From JAGQPD01 sp020426865 (GTDB taxonomy: Bacteria; Planctomycetota; Planctomycetia; Pirellulales; Pirellulaceae), in NCBI GenBank assembly GCA_041399065.1, contig JAWKTN010000004.1:496001-560000 (forward strand): a stretch of DNA of 64,000 bases, given 5' to 3'. This document shows, piece after piece, positions 24,730 to 31,447 of the stretch. Below the pieces are notes generated by a model. That model was not told where the DNA came from. It was given only the letters and a program-made list of their open reading frames with translations, and made no database searches. A program made the translations under genes and the position numbers. The stretch's first letter is position 1. Each line of letters opens with the position of its first letter.

Positions 24730-25200
24730 ATGAAAATGACATTAACAGAATGCCTTAAAGGAATGGCAACCGAGATGCGTTGGGGTGTCTCGGACGCTGT
24801 TGATCATTCCGTGAGATTCACACGCTACCTGTTGTACGCCCTAGAGGCGATTGCAGGGTCTTGCGGTGAGTTTTTCGGGTGGCTCTACAAGCGAGGCTAC
24901 TCGCAAGTAGACGCTCAGCTTACCAAGCGAGGTACACCAGTCGAACTACGTTCGGCACTTGGGGTGATCATTGGACTTCCTGCGCTCGTTGTACGCGTCA
25001 TCTTGATCGTCATCGTCGCAGGCTTGTGGTTATTCCATGCACCGCAGGTTGCGTTTCACGCGTGGAACACCCTCGTGAAAGTTGAGCAGTACCCCAACAA
25101 AAAAAGAACGCCGAAGAAGAGTCGACCTTGGCAAAGACTCGACGACTTCGACGACGTTCGGGTTCGCGTCAGCGAACTAACGCAGTATCCGAAGCAATGA
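24730..25200 (+). CDS. Small single-pass membrane protein of the mobile element
   Basis: Unrecognised, 156 residues. GGAGG stands 8 nt before the ATG at 24730. The first 75 residues are amphipathic helix with moderate hydrophobicity; one strong TM helix lies at about residues 78-105 (GVIIGLPALVVRVILIVIVAGLWLF). The tail is basic then acidic (PNKKRTPKKSRPW, then DDFDDVRVRV). It is the first gene of the small-ORF array. A conjugation or entry-exclusion role would be a guess. Confidence 0.6.
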   Translation: MKMTLTECLKGMATEMRWGVSDAVDHSVRFTRYLLYALEAIAGSCGEFFGWLYKRGYSQVDAQLTKRGTPVELRSALGVIIGLPALVVRVILIVIVAGLWLFHAPQVAFHAWNTLVKVEQYPNKKRTPKKSRPWQRLDDFDDVRVRVSELTQYPKQ

Positions 25201-25222
25201 TGCGTCGGATTTAACAATTCGT

Positions 25223-25255
25223 GCCGGTGGAGACAGGAGGGCCTGCTCCATCGGC
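25223..25255 (+). promoter_or_regulatory. Stem-loop 5' of the 84-aa ORF
   Basis: GCCGGTGGAG (25223-25232) pairs with CTCCATCGGC (25246-25255), nine Watson-Crick pairs plus one G-U on the plus-strand transcript. One of a series of hairpins found in each gap of the array. Confidence 0.5.
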
Positions 25256-25264
25256 CCAATAACA

Positions 25265-25281
25265 GTGTGTTAGTAACACAC
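25265..25281 (+). promoter_or_regulatory. Stem-loop directly before a strong ribosome binding site
   Basis: GTGTGTT-AGT-AACACAC, followed 1 nt later by AGGAGG and the ATG at 25293. A hairpin this close could hide or expose the ribosome binding site. Confidence 0.5.
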
Positions 25282-25292
25282 GAGGAGGAAAC

Positions 25293-25547
25293 ATGGCAAA
25301 TGCGCCGATTAAGCGTTTTGCAGTAGGCAACGGTATTCGAGCTTCCGTCTGGAAGAACGAATCGAAGAACAACGGGTCGTGGCTCAGCGTCACGATCACC
25401 CGCACCTATCGCGATGGCGAGGAATACAAAGACACCACGTCGTTTCGACGTGATGACTTGTTGTTCGTCGCCAAGGCGTCGGAACTGGCGTTCTCATGGT
25501 GTCTCAGGCAGGCGGAAAACGCCAAGCGTGAGGCCAACCAAGAGTAA
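25293..25547 (+). CDS. 84-aa conserved-looking accessory protein
   Basis: A small soluble protein (MANAPIKRFAVGNGIRASVW) with a very strong AGGAGG ribosome binding site 6 nt upstream. The sequence alternates beta strands (IRASVWKN, WLSVTITRTYRDG) with a C-terminal helix (LLFVAKASELAFSWCLRQAE). It resembles a small family frequent in planctomycete integrative elements beside serine recombinases; no function is known to me. Partial similarity in layout to the 83-aa protein at 26739-26990 (short beta part, RDD-LLF / RDDIPFV, then helix) suggests related folds. Confidence 0.65.
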   Translation: MANAPIKRFAVGNGIRASVWKNESKNNGSWLSVTITRTYRDGEEYKDTTSFRRDDLLFVAKASELAFSWCLRQAENAKREANQE

Positions 25548-25561
25548 CGGAATATCAATCT

Positions 25562-25584
25562 GCCGGTGGGATGTTTCCACCGGC
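25562..25584 (+). promoter_or_regulatory. Stem-loop 5' of the 94-aa ORF
   Basis: GCCGGTGG (25562-25569) pairs perfectly with CCACCGGC (25577-25584), and starts with the same GCCGGTGG as the hairpin at 25223. It ends 18 nt before the ATG at 25603. Confidence 0.5.
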
Positions 25585-25602
25585 TTCACGGATGAAAACG
25601 CC

Positions 25603-25887
25603 ATGGAAGATGTCAACCAAATAGCACTCTTTCCAATGGGAAGAATTGTGATGACCAAGGGTGTTCACTTGGCGATATCAGCAGACGAAATGCTGACCGC
25701 GTTGTTGAGACACGCCCAAGGTGACTGGGGTGATGTTAGTGATGAAGACCGTCGTTCAAACGAGGAAGCACTGGTGCGTCAGTTTCGTTTGCTCTCGGTC
25801 TACCACGCTTCGGACAAAACGAAGTTCTGGATTATCACAGAAGCGGATCGCTCCTACACCACGATTCTTCTTCCTGAAGAGTACTGA
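25603..25887 (+). CDS. Plasmid/ICE-associated small protein, function unknown
   Basis: A 94-residue protein from the ATG at 25603 (MEDVNQIALFPMGRIVMTKG). I recognise the pattern GRIVMT..., LLRHAQGDWGDVSDED, RLLSVYHASDKTKFWIITEADRSYTTILLPEEY as a small family common on plasmids and ICEs of proteobacteria and others, usually annotated as hypothetical or plasmid-related. It has no catalytic motif that I can name. It fits the interpretation that this region is accessory DNA of a conjugative element. Confidence 0.75.
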   Translation: MEDVNQIALFPMGRIVMTKGVHLAISADEMLTALLRHAQGDWGDVSDEDRRSNEEALVRQFRLLSVYHASDKTKFWIITEADRSYTTILLPEEY

Positions 25888-25903
25888 GTCGCTAATCGGT
25901 TTT

Positions 25904-26063
25904 TGTCGTTCAGGGAACGACATGGGTTTTACCCACGGTAACGTCGGGCTGTTCGTGTCAGCCCGGCACTTTTCCAACTTACCTCTCCCTGACAGACAAC
26001 TGTCAGGGAGGGGCGATTGAAAAACGGGGAGTTCACGCCCCTCTGTCACACGTGAACTTCCCC
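25904..26063 (+). promoter_or_regulatory. Cluster of four stem-loops between two small ORFs
   Basis: The 190-nt gap holds TGTCGTT/AACGACA (25904-25922), CGGGCTG/CAGCCCG (25945-25965), CTCCCTGACAG/CTGTCAGGGAG with a 4-nt loop (25985-26010), and GGGGAGTTCACG paired with CGTGAACTTCCCC with one bulge (26026-26063). The last ends 14 nt before the ATG at 26078. Such density implies structured leader RNA or small RNA. No open frame fits. Confidence 0.55.
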
Positions 26064-26077
26064 TTCGGAGAAGAACA

Positions 26078-26338
26078 ATGACACGACTCTATCAAAAACT
26101 ATTGGTTCGGCTGATGCCTGAAGATGTGCTTGAAGCAATTCACATTCTGCATGAAGAGCAGGTGGAACGTATGAAATGCAATCCGCCCGCCATCAATCGT
26201 TACTACCCACTCTATCCGCATGAACACGCGGTTGAGCTTATCGACGAATTGCTCGACGCCGCCCGCGATGCGGGTTGGCGTTCGGTGCAGGATCAATTGT
26301 CAGAGTGCTTCTCTGATGCACCAGATTACGACCAATAG
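26078..26338 (+). CDS. 86-aa hypothetical protein
   Basis: Unrecognised small acidic protein (MTRLYQKLLVRLMPEDVLEA) with GGAG ahead of its ATG (CGGAGAAGAACA). It is predicted to be all-helical: a first long helix to about residue 35, a Pro/Tyr-rich turn (NPPAINRYYPLYPHEH), then a second helix pair (ELIDELLDAARDAGW). No signal or TM segment. Tail is acidic (ECFSDAPDYDQ). Its coding status is supported by the ribosome binding site and its place in the array. Confidence 0.6.
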   Translation: MTRLYQKLLVRLMPEDVLEAIHILHEEQVERMKCNPPAINRYYPLYPHEHAVELIDELLDAARDAGWRSVQDQLSECFSDAPDYDQ

Positions 26339-26345
26339 CAAATCC

Positions 26346-26373
26346 GCGTGGAGAGAGTGACAGCTCTCCACGC
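26346..26373 (+). promoter_or_regulatory. Stem-loop before the 110-aa ORF
   Basis: GCGTGGAGAG (26346-26355) and CTCTCCACGC (26364-26373) form a perfect 10-bp stem with an 8-nt loop, 7 nt after the previous stop codon. No T-run follows, so it is unlike a simple terminator. Confidence 0.55.
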
Positions 26374-26409
26374 ATTTCCAATTCAACATTGCCAATCGAC
26401 TGCCACGCG

Positions 26410-26742
26410 ATGCCTAACAAATCAAGAAAGCCATACACGATGGTTGGAGCCGAGCAGCTCACCGCATCGGTCTACAAGACCGGCGATGAACTGATGGGCT
26501 TTGACTACCGCTTCAACATCACTCGCCTTAACAACCGCACTGGCCGAGTGAATCAATGGTTCACGCCCGACGACCTTTGCGCGATGGTCAAGTTAGTCCG
26601 CGTCTTGTCAGCCGAACTGGCAGACGATGGATGCATGGGCGAGGCACTCCGCCATCAGTTGTTGCGCCTCGCAGCGGGGCTTGATGACGCTATTGCCGAA
26701 GTGTCCACCAACAACAACGTAAATGGAGCCACCAACCAATGA
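26410..26742 (+). CDS. 110-aa hypothetical protein
   Basis: Unrecognised. I use the ATG at 26410 (MPNKSRKPYTMVGAEQL); a TTG further up is possible. A beta-rich centre (ASVYKTGDELMGFDYRFNITRLN) is followed by a helical half (DLCAMVKLVRVLSAELAD, then LRHQLLRLAAGLDDAIAEV). Its TGA overlaps the next ATG (26739-26742), so it is translationally coupled to the following gene and, through that, to the methyltransferase. The three genes form one transcription unit. Confidence 0.58.
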   Translation: MPNKSRKPYTMVGAEQLTASVYKTGDELMGFDYRFNITRLNNRTGRVNQWFTPDDLCAMVKLVRVLSAELADDGCMGEALRHQLLRLAAGLDDAIAEVSTNNNVNGATNQ

Positions 26743-26990
26743 GAACAAAACTCGTGCACGAAATCCGACAGGGGCTTCTTGTTGTCCGCATACGTCGCGC
26801 AAAGTCAGGCGACACGATTCGCCACATGCTTTCCCTTCATCGCCTCTATAAGAACGGCGACTTGTGGCACGAATCGACTCGTCTTGGCCGCGACGACATC
26901 CCGTTCGTTCGCTTCCTGCTCGATGAAGCACACACGTGGATGATCGAGCAGGAGGGTGCAGTCACACAAGACATGGAAGCCGCCGAATGA
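26739..26990 (+). CDS. 83-aa hypothetical protein
   Basis: A small soluble protein (MRTKLVHEIRQGLLVVRIRR) whose strand-helix order resembles the 84-aa protein at 25293-25547: basic beta hairpin, LYKNGDLWHESTRLGRDDIPFV, then an amphipathic helix. Both ends overlap neighbours by ATGA junctions (26739-26742 and 26987-26990). The tight coupling to the MT-A70 methyltransferase hints at a shared function, but no motif identifies it. Confidence 0.6.
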   Translation: MRTKLVHEIRQGLLVVRIRRAKSGDTIRHMLSLHRLYKNGDLWHESTRLGRDDIPFVRFLLDEAHTWMIEQEGAVTQDMEAAE

Positions 26991-27550
26991 ACGAACAGCT
27001 CCCAAGCATCGTCGAAAGCCTCGAAGAGCTTGTTTCCACCGAGTCAAAGTTCGGTACGGTCTACGCTGACCCACCTTGGTCTTACTCCAACAAGGCGGCT
27101 CGCGGTGCAGCCGACAATCACTACTCGACTATGGATCTCGAATCGATCTGCTCAGAACCCGTTGGTCTGTTGGTTGCAAACAACGCTCACCTTCACCTCT
27201 GGACTACGAATGCATTTCTTCGAGAAGCATTCGATGTCATGGACGCATGGGGATTCCAATTCAAATCGTGTTTGATCTGGATTAAGCCACAACTCGGCAT
27301 GGGCAACTACTGGCGTGTCTCACACGAATTCTTGCTTCTTGGTGTGCGAGGCAACCTGCCGTTTGCCGACAAGACCTGCCGAAGCTGGCTGCTTCACCGC
27401 AGAACACGACACAGCCGAAAGCCGTTCGCGGTTAGAGAACTCATCGAGAGAGTCAGTCCGGGGCCGTATCTCGAACTGTACGGTCGCGAAGAACATCCGC
27501 GAACGCAGTGGACCGTCTACGACAACCAAGTCGAACGTCGCTTGTTTTAA
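26987..27550 (+). CDS. MT-A70 family DNA N6-adenine methyltransferase
   Basis: A 187-residue SAM-dependent enzyme that methylates adenine N6. It has the DPPW catalytic tetrad (28-31, in YADPPWSYSN), NHYSTM, HLWTTN, the SAM-site region WIKPQLGMGNYWRVSHEFLLLG and the closing HSRKPF...YLELYGRE, all as in phage and plasmid MT-A70 enzymes. Start ATG 26987 overlaps the preceding stop. No restriction endonuclease lies next to it, so it is an orphan that most likely protects the element from host restriction or marks its own DNA, complementing the ArdC-like protein. Confidence 0.88.
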   Translation: MNEQLPSIVESLEELVSTESKFGTVYADPPWSYSNKAARGAADNHYSTMDLESICSEPVGLLVANNAHLHLWTTNAFLREAFDVMDAWGFQFKSCLIWIKPQLGMGNYWRVSHEFLLLGVRGNLPFADKTCRSWLLHRRTRHSRKPFAVRELIERVSPGPYLELYGREEHPRTQWTVYDNQVERRLF

Positions 27551-27578
27551 CGCTCTCCAACGAATCTGACATTTACTG

Positions 27579-27782
27579 ATGCGAAACCCGAAAACCAATC
27601 AACGAAAGGAAGAGTGTGACCAGAGGTCGCGTTCCGACCTGCCGGATTGGGTTTCGGATGAACTGCTGAAAAAGACCATTGAAATCTGGCAACCGTACTA
27701 CCCGAACCAGTTGACCCGCGACGATGCCATCGCGATCATCAACAATGTCGGTGGTGTCATTGATTGTCTTCGTCGGGAGTAG
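27579..27782 (+). CDS. Small protein preceding the serine recombinase
   Basis: A 67-residue protein. After a charged leader, LPDWVSDELLKKTIEIWQPY, YPNQLTRDDAIAIIN and VGGVIDCLRRE form a helix-turn-helix-like bundle. Similar short ORFs directly before large serine recombinases are common in planctomycete and other elements; a recombination directionality factor is an attractive guess. It ends 5 nt before the recombinase ATG, and the recombinase ribosome binding site (GGGAG) lies in its last codons. Confidence 0.65.
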   Translation: MRNPKTNQRKEECDQRSRSDLPDWVSDELLKKTIEIWQPYYPNQLTRDDAIAIINNVGGVIDCLRRE

Positions 27783-27787
27783 TGAAA

Positions 27788-29314
27788 ATGAAACGGTTCG
27801 TCGCCTTAGCTCGCGTCAGCAGTCGCGAACAGGAACGAGAAGGATTCTCACTCGAAGTACAGGAAGACGCACTCAGGCACTACGCGGAATTGCAGGACGG
27901 TGAAATTGTCCGCTTCTTCCGCATCGCCGAAACTGCATCCAAGAGCGATGAACGCAAGACCTTCAAGGAACTTGTACGTTACGCCAAGAAGCACTGCTTA
28001 GAAATTGACGGTCTGCTGTTCTACAAACTCGACCGGGCGGCACGAAATCTTTACGACTACGTTGAGCTGGAACGTCTGGAATCGGAATACAATGTTCCGT
28101 TCATTTCGGTAGCTCAACCCACAGACAGCAACCCTGCCGGACGCATGATGCGTCGCACGCTCGCCAACATGGCCAGCTTCTACACCGAGCAGCAATCGGT
28201 TGATGTACGCGAGGGACTCGCTCGCCGCGTTCAGGAAGGCTGGTTCATTGGTCTCGCTCCCTACGGCTACAAGAACGTTCGTAGGAACGGTCGCGGCATC
28301 GTCGAAGTCCATCGGCGAAACGGAAAGACCGTGAAACGGATCTTTGAGCTATTCGCCTTCCATTCGCTGACGCTCGACCAACTCGCCGAAAAACTTCACG
28401 ACGAGGGACTGATTTACCGCGATTCGACTCCGAAATTTCCCCGTAGTTCGCTGCACAACATTCTCCGTGACCGAGCGTACATTGGAGAGATTGAGCACAA
28501 GGGCAACTGGTATCCCGGTAAGCACGAGCCACTGGTTGACCGAGCAACGTGGGACCGCGTTCAGACCATTCTGGGCGGACACGTATATCAGTCCCATGAA
28601 CTGACCTACGCAGGAGACCGCATCAAATGCGGGTATTGCGGCCATCGAATCACGGGTGAAGTCAAAACGAAACAGACGAAGGCTGGGCCGAAGCGATACA
28701 TCTACTATCGCTGCACCTACTACAACAAAGGCGACCATCCACGTATCCGGGTCCGTGAGGCAGACTTCGACTCTCAAGTGATGGCGATTCTCACCAAGAT
28801 GAAGATCGAAGATGAAGGCGTGCAGGAATGGTTCCGCACTGTGCTTGCTTCCAAGACACGCGATACACAGTTGGATTCACTCTCGCAACGACATGAACTT
28901 CAGCGTCAGGAGACCCTGATAGTCGGACAGCAGGACCGTCTGCTCAACATGCGATTGGCGGAAGAGATTGACGAATCAACGTTCGCCGCGAAGCAAACAG
29001 AACTACGTGATCGCCTCAGCAATATGAAGCTGCAACTCGACGTTCTCGACCGTTCTCACGACGAATATGCCGACTTGGCGAGCAGAATTTTTGAACTTTC
29101 GCAAAGCCTTACGGACAAATGGCTTACAGCCGATGTGATGGAAAAACGTCAGATCCTCGATATCGTGTTTTTGAACTGCGTGCTCGATGACGTAACTCTA
29201 GTCCCCACAATAAGAAAGCCCTTCGACGTACTCGCCGAAGGGCTCATTTCTAAGAATAGTCGGGGCGATAGGATTCGAACCTACGACTTCCTGCTCCCAA
29301 AGCAGGCGCGCTAG
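27788..29314 (+). CDS. Large serine recombinase (integrase) ending inside tRNA-Pro
   Basis: A 508-residue site-specific recombinase that inserts and excises the element. Resolvase domain at 1-150 with RVSSREQ giving the nucleophile Ser11; recombinase domain about 165-270 (GYKNVRRNGRG, then ILRDRAYIGEIEHKGNW); zinc ribbon C281/C284...C309 (CGYCGHRIT, YYRC); then a coiled coil (about 360-450). The frame runs through a hairpin (29218-29243) and into the tRNA-Pro gene, ending SRGDRIRTYDFLLPKQAR, the familiar translation of tRNA-Pro sequence. ATG 27788 follows GGGAG. This places the attachment site in the 3' part of the tRNA. Confidence 0.93.
   Translation: MKRFVALARVSSREQEREGFSLEVQEDALRHYAELQDGEIVRFFRIAETASKSDERKTFKELVRYAKKHCLEIDGLLFYKLDRAARNLYDYVELERLESEYNVPFISVAQPTDSNPAGRMMRRTLANMASFYTEQQSVDVREGLARRVQEGWFIGLAPYGYKNVRRNGRGIVEVHRRNGKTVKRIFELFAFHSLTLDQLAEKLHDEGLIYRDSTPKFPRSSLHNILRDRAYIGEIEHKGNWYPGKHEPLVDRATWDRVQTILGGHVYQSHELTYAGDRIKCGYCGHRITGEVKTKQTKAGPKRYIYYRCTYYNKGDHPRIRVREADFDSQVMAILTKMKIEDEGVQEWFRTVLASKTRDTQLDSLSQRHELQRQETLIVGQQDRLLNMRLAEEIDESTFAAKQTELRDRLSNMKLQLDVLDRSHDEYADLASRIFELSQSLTDKWLTADVMEKRQILDIVFLNCVLDDVTLVPTIRKPFDVLAEGLISKNSRGDRIRTYDFLLPKQAR
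29209..29243 (-). terminator. Rho-independent terminator downstream of tRNA-Pro
   Basis: On the minus strand GCCCTTCG (from 29243) pairs with CGAAGGGC (to 29218), followed by TTTCTTATT. It lies 17 nt after the tRNA 3' end, yet inside the recombinase coding sequence on the other strand. Confidence 0.65.
29260..29314. other. Probable right attachment site (att) in the tRNA-Pro 3' part
   Basis: The recombinase stop lies at 29312-29314, inside tRNA-Pro, so the element carries the tRNA 3' end. I looked for another copy of this segment in 1-29000 and saw none; the exact crossover cannot be placed from one end. Confidence 0.55.
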
Positions 29315-29334
29315 CCAGACTGCGCCACGCCCCG
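29260..29334 (-). tRNA. tRNA-Pro (anticodon UGG)
   Basis: On the minus strand a full cloverleaf: acceptor CGGGGCG (29334-29328) with CGCCCCG (29267-29261), discriminator A at 29260, anticodon stem CCTGC/GCAGG around TTTGGGA (anticodon TGG), and T-arm GTAGG-TTCGAAT-CCTAT. CCA is not encoded. The 3' half overlaps the recombinase frame. Confidence 0.97.
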
Positions 29335-29393
29335 TAACGCTAAGTTCAGTATCCTAATCGAATTCTCCAAGGTCGGCAATCGCTCTCGTCGAA

Positions 29394-30407
29394 CTATGTA
29401 TTGAGCGGCTTGGCGCCCACCAGATGTTCGCGAATTCGATCGAATTCGTCCAAACTGCTGAAATGAAGGACGATCTGGCCACCCGTCCCGCGGGCCTTCT
29501 TCTTGATGTCGACCTTTGTGCCCAGAGCATGCCGCAGCTCCGTTTCCAACGCCGCAACCTGTTGATTCTGCTGCTGATTCCGCTGCCGACGGATTTTTGC
29601 CGCATTGCTAATGGACAGGCGTTCACTATCTTCGTTTTGGATATGTTCGGCGACCTGGCGCTCGGCTTCCCGCACGCTCCAATTTTCGTCGCGAATTCGC
29701 TTGCCGAACTCGATCTGTAACCGTGGATCGCCCAGCGACAACAATGATCGGGCATGCCCCATCGAGATTTCGTTGCTGCGCACCATGTCCTGGACCATCA
29801 TCGGCAACTCGAGCAATCGCATCAAATTGGCGATCGTTGATCGATCAACCTTGATCCGCTTTCCGAGATCGTCCTGAGTGCAGTTGTGTTGTCGCAGGTA
29901 GTTGTGAAAGGAAGTTGCCTTCTCGATTGCGTTGAGGTCCTTTCGTTGCAGGTTTTCCACGATCGCCAATTCGGCAACTAAGCGGTCGTCGGCTTCACGC
30001 ACGCAGGCCTTGATCTGTTTCATCCCGGCATGGATCGCCGCGCGCAATCGTCGCTCGCCCGATATGATCTGCCAACGATCGTTTTGGCGTCGCACCAGGA
30101 TCGGCTGCAACTGCTCATGCTCCTTGAAACTCTCCGCCATCGACGCCAGTTCCGATTCACCAAATTCGCGGCGCGGTTGAAATGGATTCGGTTCAATATC
30201 GTCTACGTTCAACATCAAGATCTGGCGACTGTCCGTCGCACCGCCGATCGCATCGTCCGACTGCCCGTCCGATGTCGACGTCGAGACGTCGTCGTCAGGA
30301 CGATGGATCCGCACTCGCTGCATGTCCACAGCCGCTTGCTCGGACGATTCCATCGGCTCGCCTAACAATGCCGCCAAACCACGACCCAGTCGACGCTCTT
30401 TAGTCAC
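29394..30407 (-). CDS. parB: Chromosomal partition protein ParB/Spo0J
   Basis: A 337-residue chromosomal ParB. The N-terminus RRLGRGLAALLGEP is the classical ParA-interacting box; the ParB fold has NPFQPRREF and GERRLRAA (the CTP site), followed by a HTH (TQDDLGKRIKVDRSTIANLM) and a C-terminal dimer domain after a Gln-rich linker. Its start overlaps the parA stop by 8 nt. It spreads from parS sites such as those at 31349 and 31383 to organise the origin region. Being adjacent to tRNA-Pro, it marks the chromosomal side of the element junction. Confidence 0.96.
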   Translation of the reverse strand: MTKERRLGRGLAALLGEPMESSEQAAVDMQRVRIHRPDDDVSTSTSDGQSDDAIGGATDSRQILMLNVDDIEPNPFQPRREFGESELASMAESFKEHEQLQPILVRRQNDRWQIISGERRLRAAIHAGMKQIKACVREADDRLVAELAIVENLQRKDLNAIEKATSFHNYLRQHNCTQDDLGKRIKVDRSTIANLMRLLELPMMVQDMVRSNEISMGHARSLLSLGDPRLQIEFGKRIRDENWSVREAERQVAEHIQNEDSERLSISNAAKIRRQRNQQQNQQVAALETELRHALGTKVDIKKKARGTGGQIVLHFSSLDEFDRIREHLVGAKPLNT

Positions 30408-31155
30408 GATCTAATACCTCCATGCAAAGTTCGATGTACGCGCGGGCACCACGCGCTCGCGGTGTATGGTCAATGACCGCCCGACCATGGCTGGGGGCCT
30501 CACACACCGCCACGTCCCGCGGGATCACTGTCTGGAATACGATGTCCCCAAAAAATTCCCGGACCTCTTGATCCACTTCCTCCGTCAACTCCAATGTGGG
30601 GTCATACATCGTTAACACGATACCGCCAAACTCCAAACGTCGCTCCGGTTGCTGCATCACACGCCGGATCACGTGAATCATTTGCGTTAACCCCTCCATC
30701 GCAAAGTACTCGCATTGGATCGGCATCAAGACCTCCGTCGATGCCGCTAACGCCGTCTGTGTCAACCGCCCCAGCGATGGAGGGCAGTCGATCAGCACAA
30801 ACTCGAAACTCCCCATCCCCGCTGCCAAGTGCTTTTCCAATGTCGATGCATCCGACGACTCACACGCCCGGTCGCCCGCCAGCGCATCCACGTCCTGAAA
30901 ACTGCGACTCCCCGGCAACAACTGCAGGTTGCTCGAATACGTACCACTTATCGACTCCCGCAACGGCTGTTGCGATACCAACGGATGCCGCGGCGTCGGC
31001 TTCATTCCCAGACCCGTTGTCGCATTGCACTGGGGATCCAAGTCGATCAACAATGTCCGTGCTCCAGCCCGCGATAGTCCCGCCGCCAAATTAATCGCCG
31101 TCGTCGTCTTGCCGACGCCTCCCTTCTGATTCGCTATGCAGATGATTCGCGACAC
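30400..31155 (-). CDS. parA: Chromosomal partition ATPase ParA/Soj
   Basis: A 251-residue ParA. Walker A ANQKGGVGKTT begins at residue 7, the A' box is LLIDLDPQCNATTG, and Walker B is VLIDCPPSLG. Compared with the element's ParA, the Walker A is canonical (GVGKTT versus GCGKSS). It overlaps parB and is preceded by a 292-nt gap with two parS-like sites. It drives origin segregation on the nucleoid. Confidence 0.96.
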   Translation of the reverse strand: MSRIICIANQKGGVGKTTTAINLAAGLSRAGARTLLIDLDPQCNATTGLGMKPTPRHPLVSQQPLRESISGTYSSNLQLLPGSRSFQDVDALAGDRACESSDASTLEKHLAAGMGSFEFVLIDCPPSLGRLTQTALAASTEVLMPIQCEYFAMEGLTQMIHVIRRVMQQPERRLEFGGIVLTMYDPTLELTEEVDQEVREFFGDIVFQTVIPRDVAVCEAPSHGRAVIDHTPRARGARAYIELCMEVLDRD

Positions 31156-31348
31156 GCGACCCGCTCTTCCTTGATCGATCCGACTCCCCCCAAACCCGCC
31201 ACGAACGGACCGCGGATTCTAACCGCCATCACCCCATTGCAGGAATGCCAATTTCCAATACCCGCCATCCTCCCCAGCCTCGCAACCCCTGCAGCGGGTT
31301 GCGCAAATACCTCTCCAGATGGGATAAAATGGGAAGTAAATTACCTAA

Positions 31349-31362
31349 GTTCCACGTGGAAC
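31349..31362. other. parS: parS-like centromere site 1
   Basis: GTTCCACGTGGAAC, a perfect 14-bp palindrome differing from the parS core GTTTCACGTGAAAC by one symmetric pair. It lies about 190 nt upstream of parA. Confidence 0.75.
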
Positions 31363-31382
31363 CTATTCTGTGTAGATTGCCG

Positions 31383-31398
31383 AGTTTCACGTGAAAAC
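31383..31398. other. parS: parS-like centromere site 2
   Basis: AGTTTCACGTGAAAAC keeps the central TTTCACGTGAAA of the bacterial parS consensus. It starts 34 bp after site 1, in the same parA-DUF1015 gap. Confidence 0.8.
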
Positions 31399-31447
31399 CT
31401 AGATTAACATTTCGCGAGGTGCGGGCCGCTGCCGGTCCGTCGCGAAC

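Noticed and set aside
1..29000. Second tRNA-Pro 3' fragment marking the left end of the element
   Set aside because: I scanned for GATTCGAACCTACGA-like sequence and saw none; the left end is probably outside the window.
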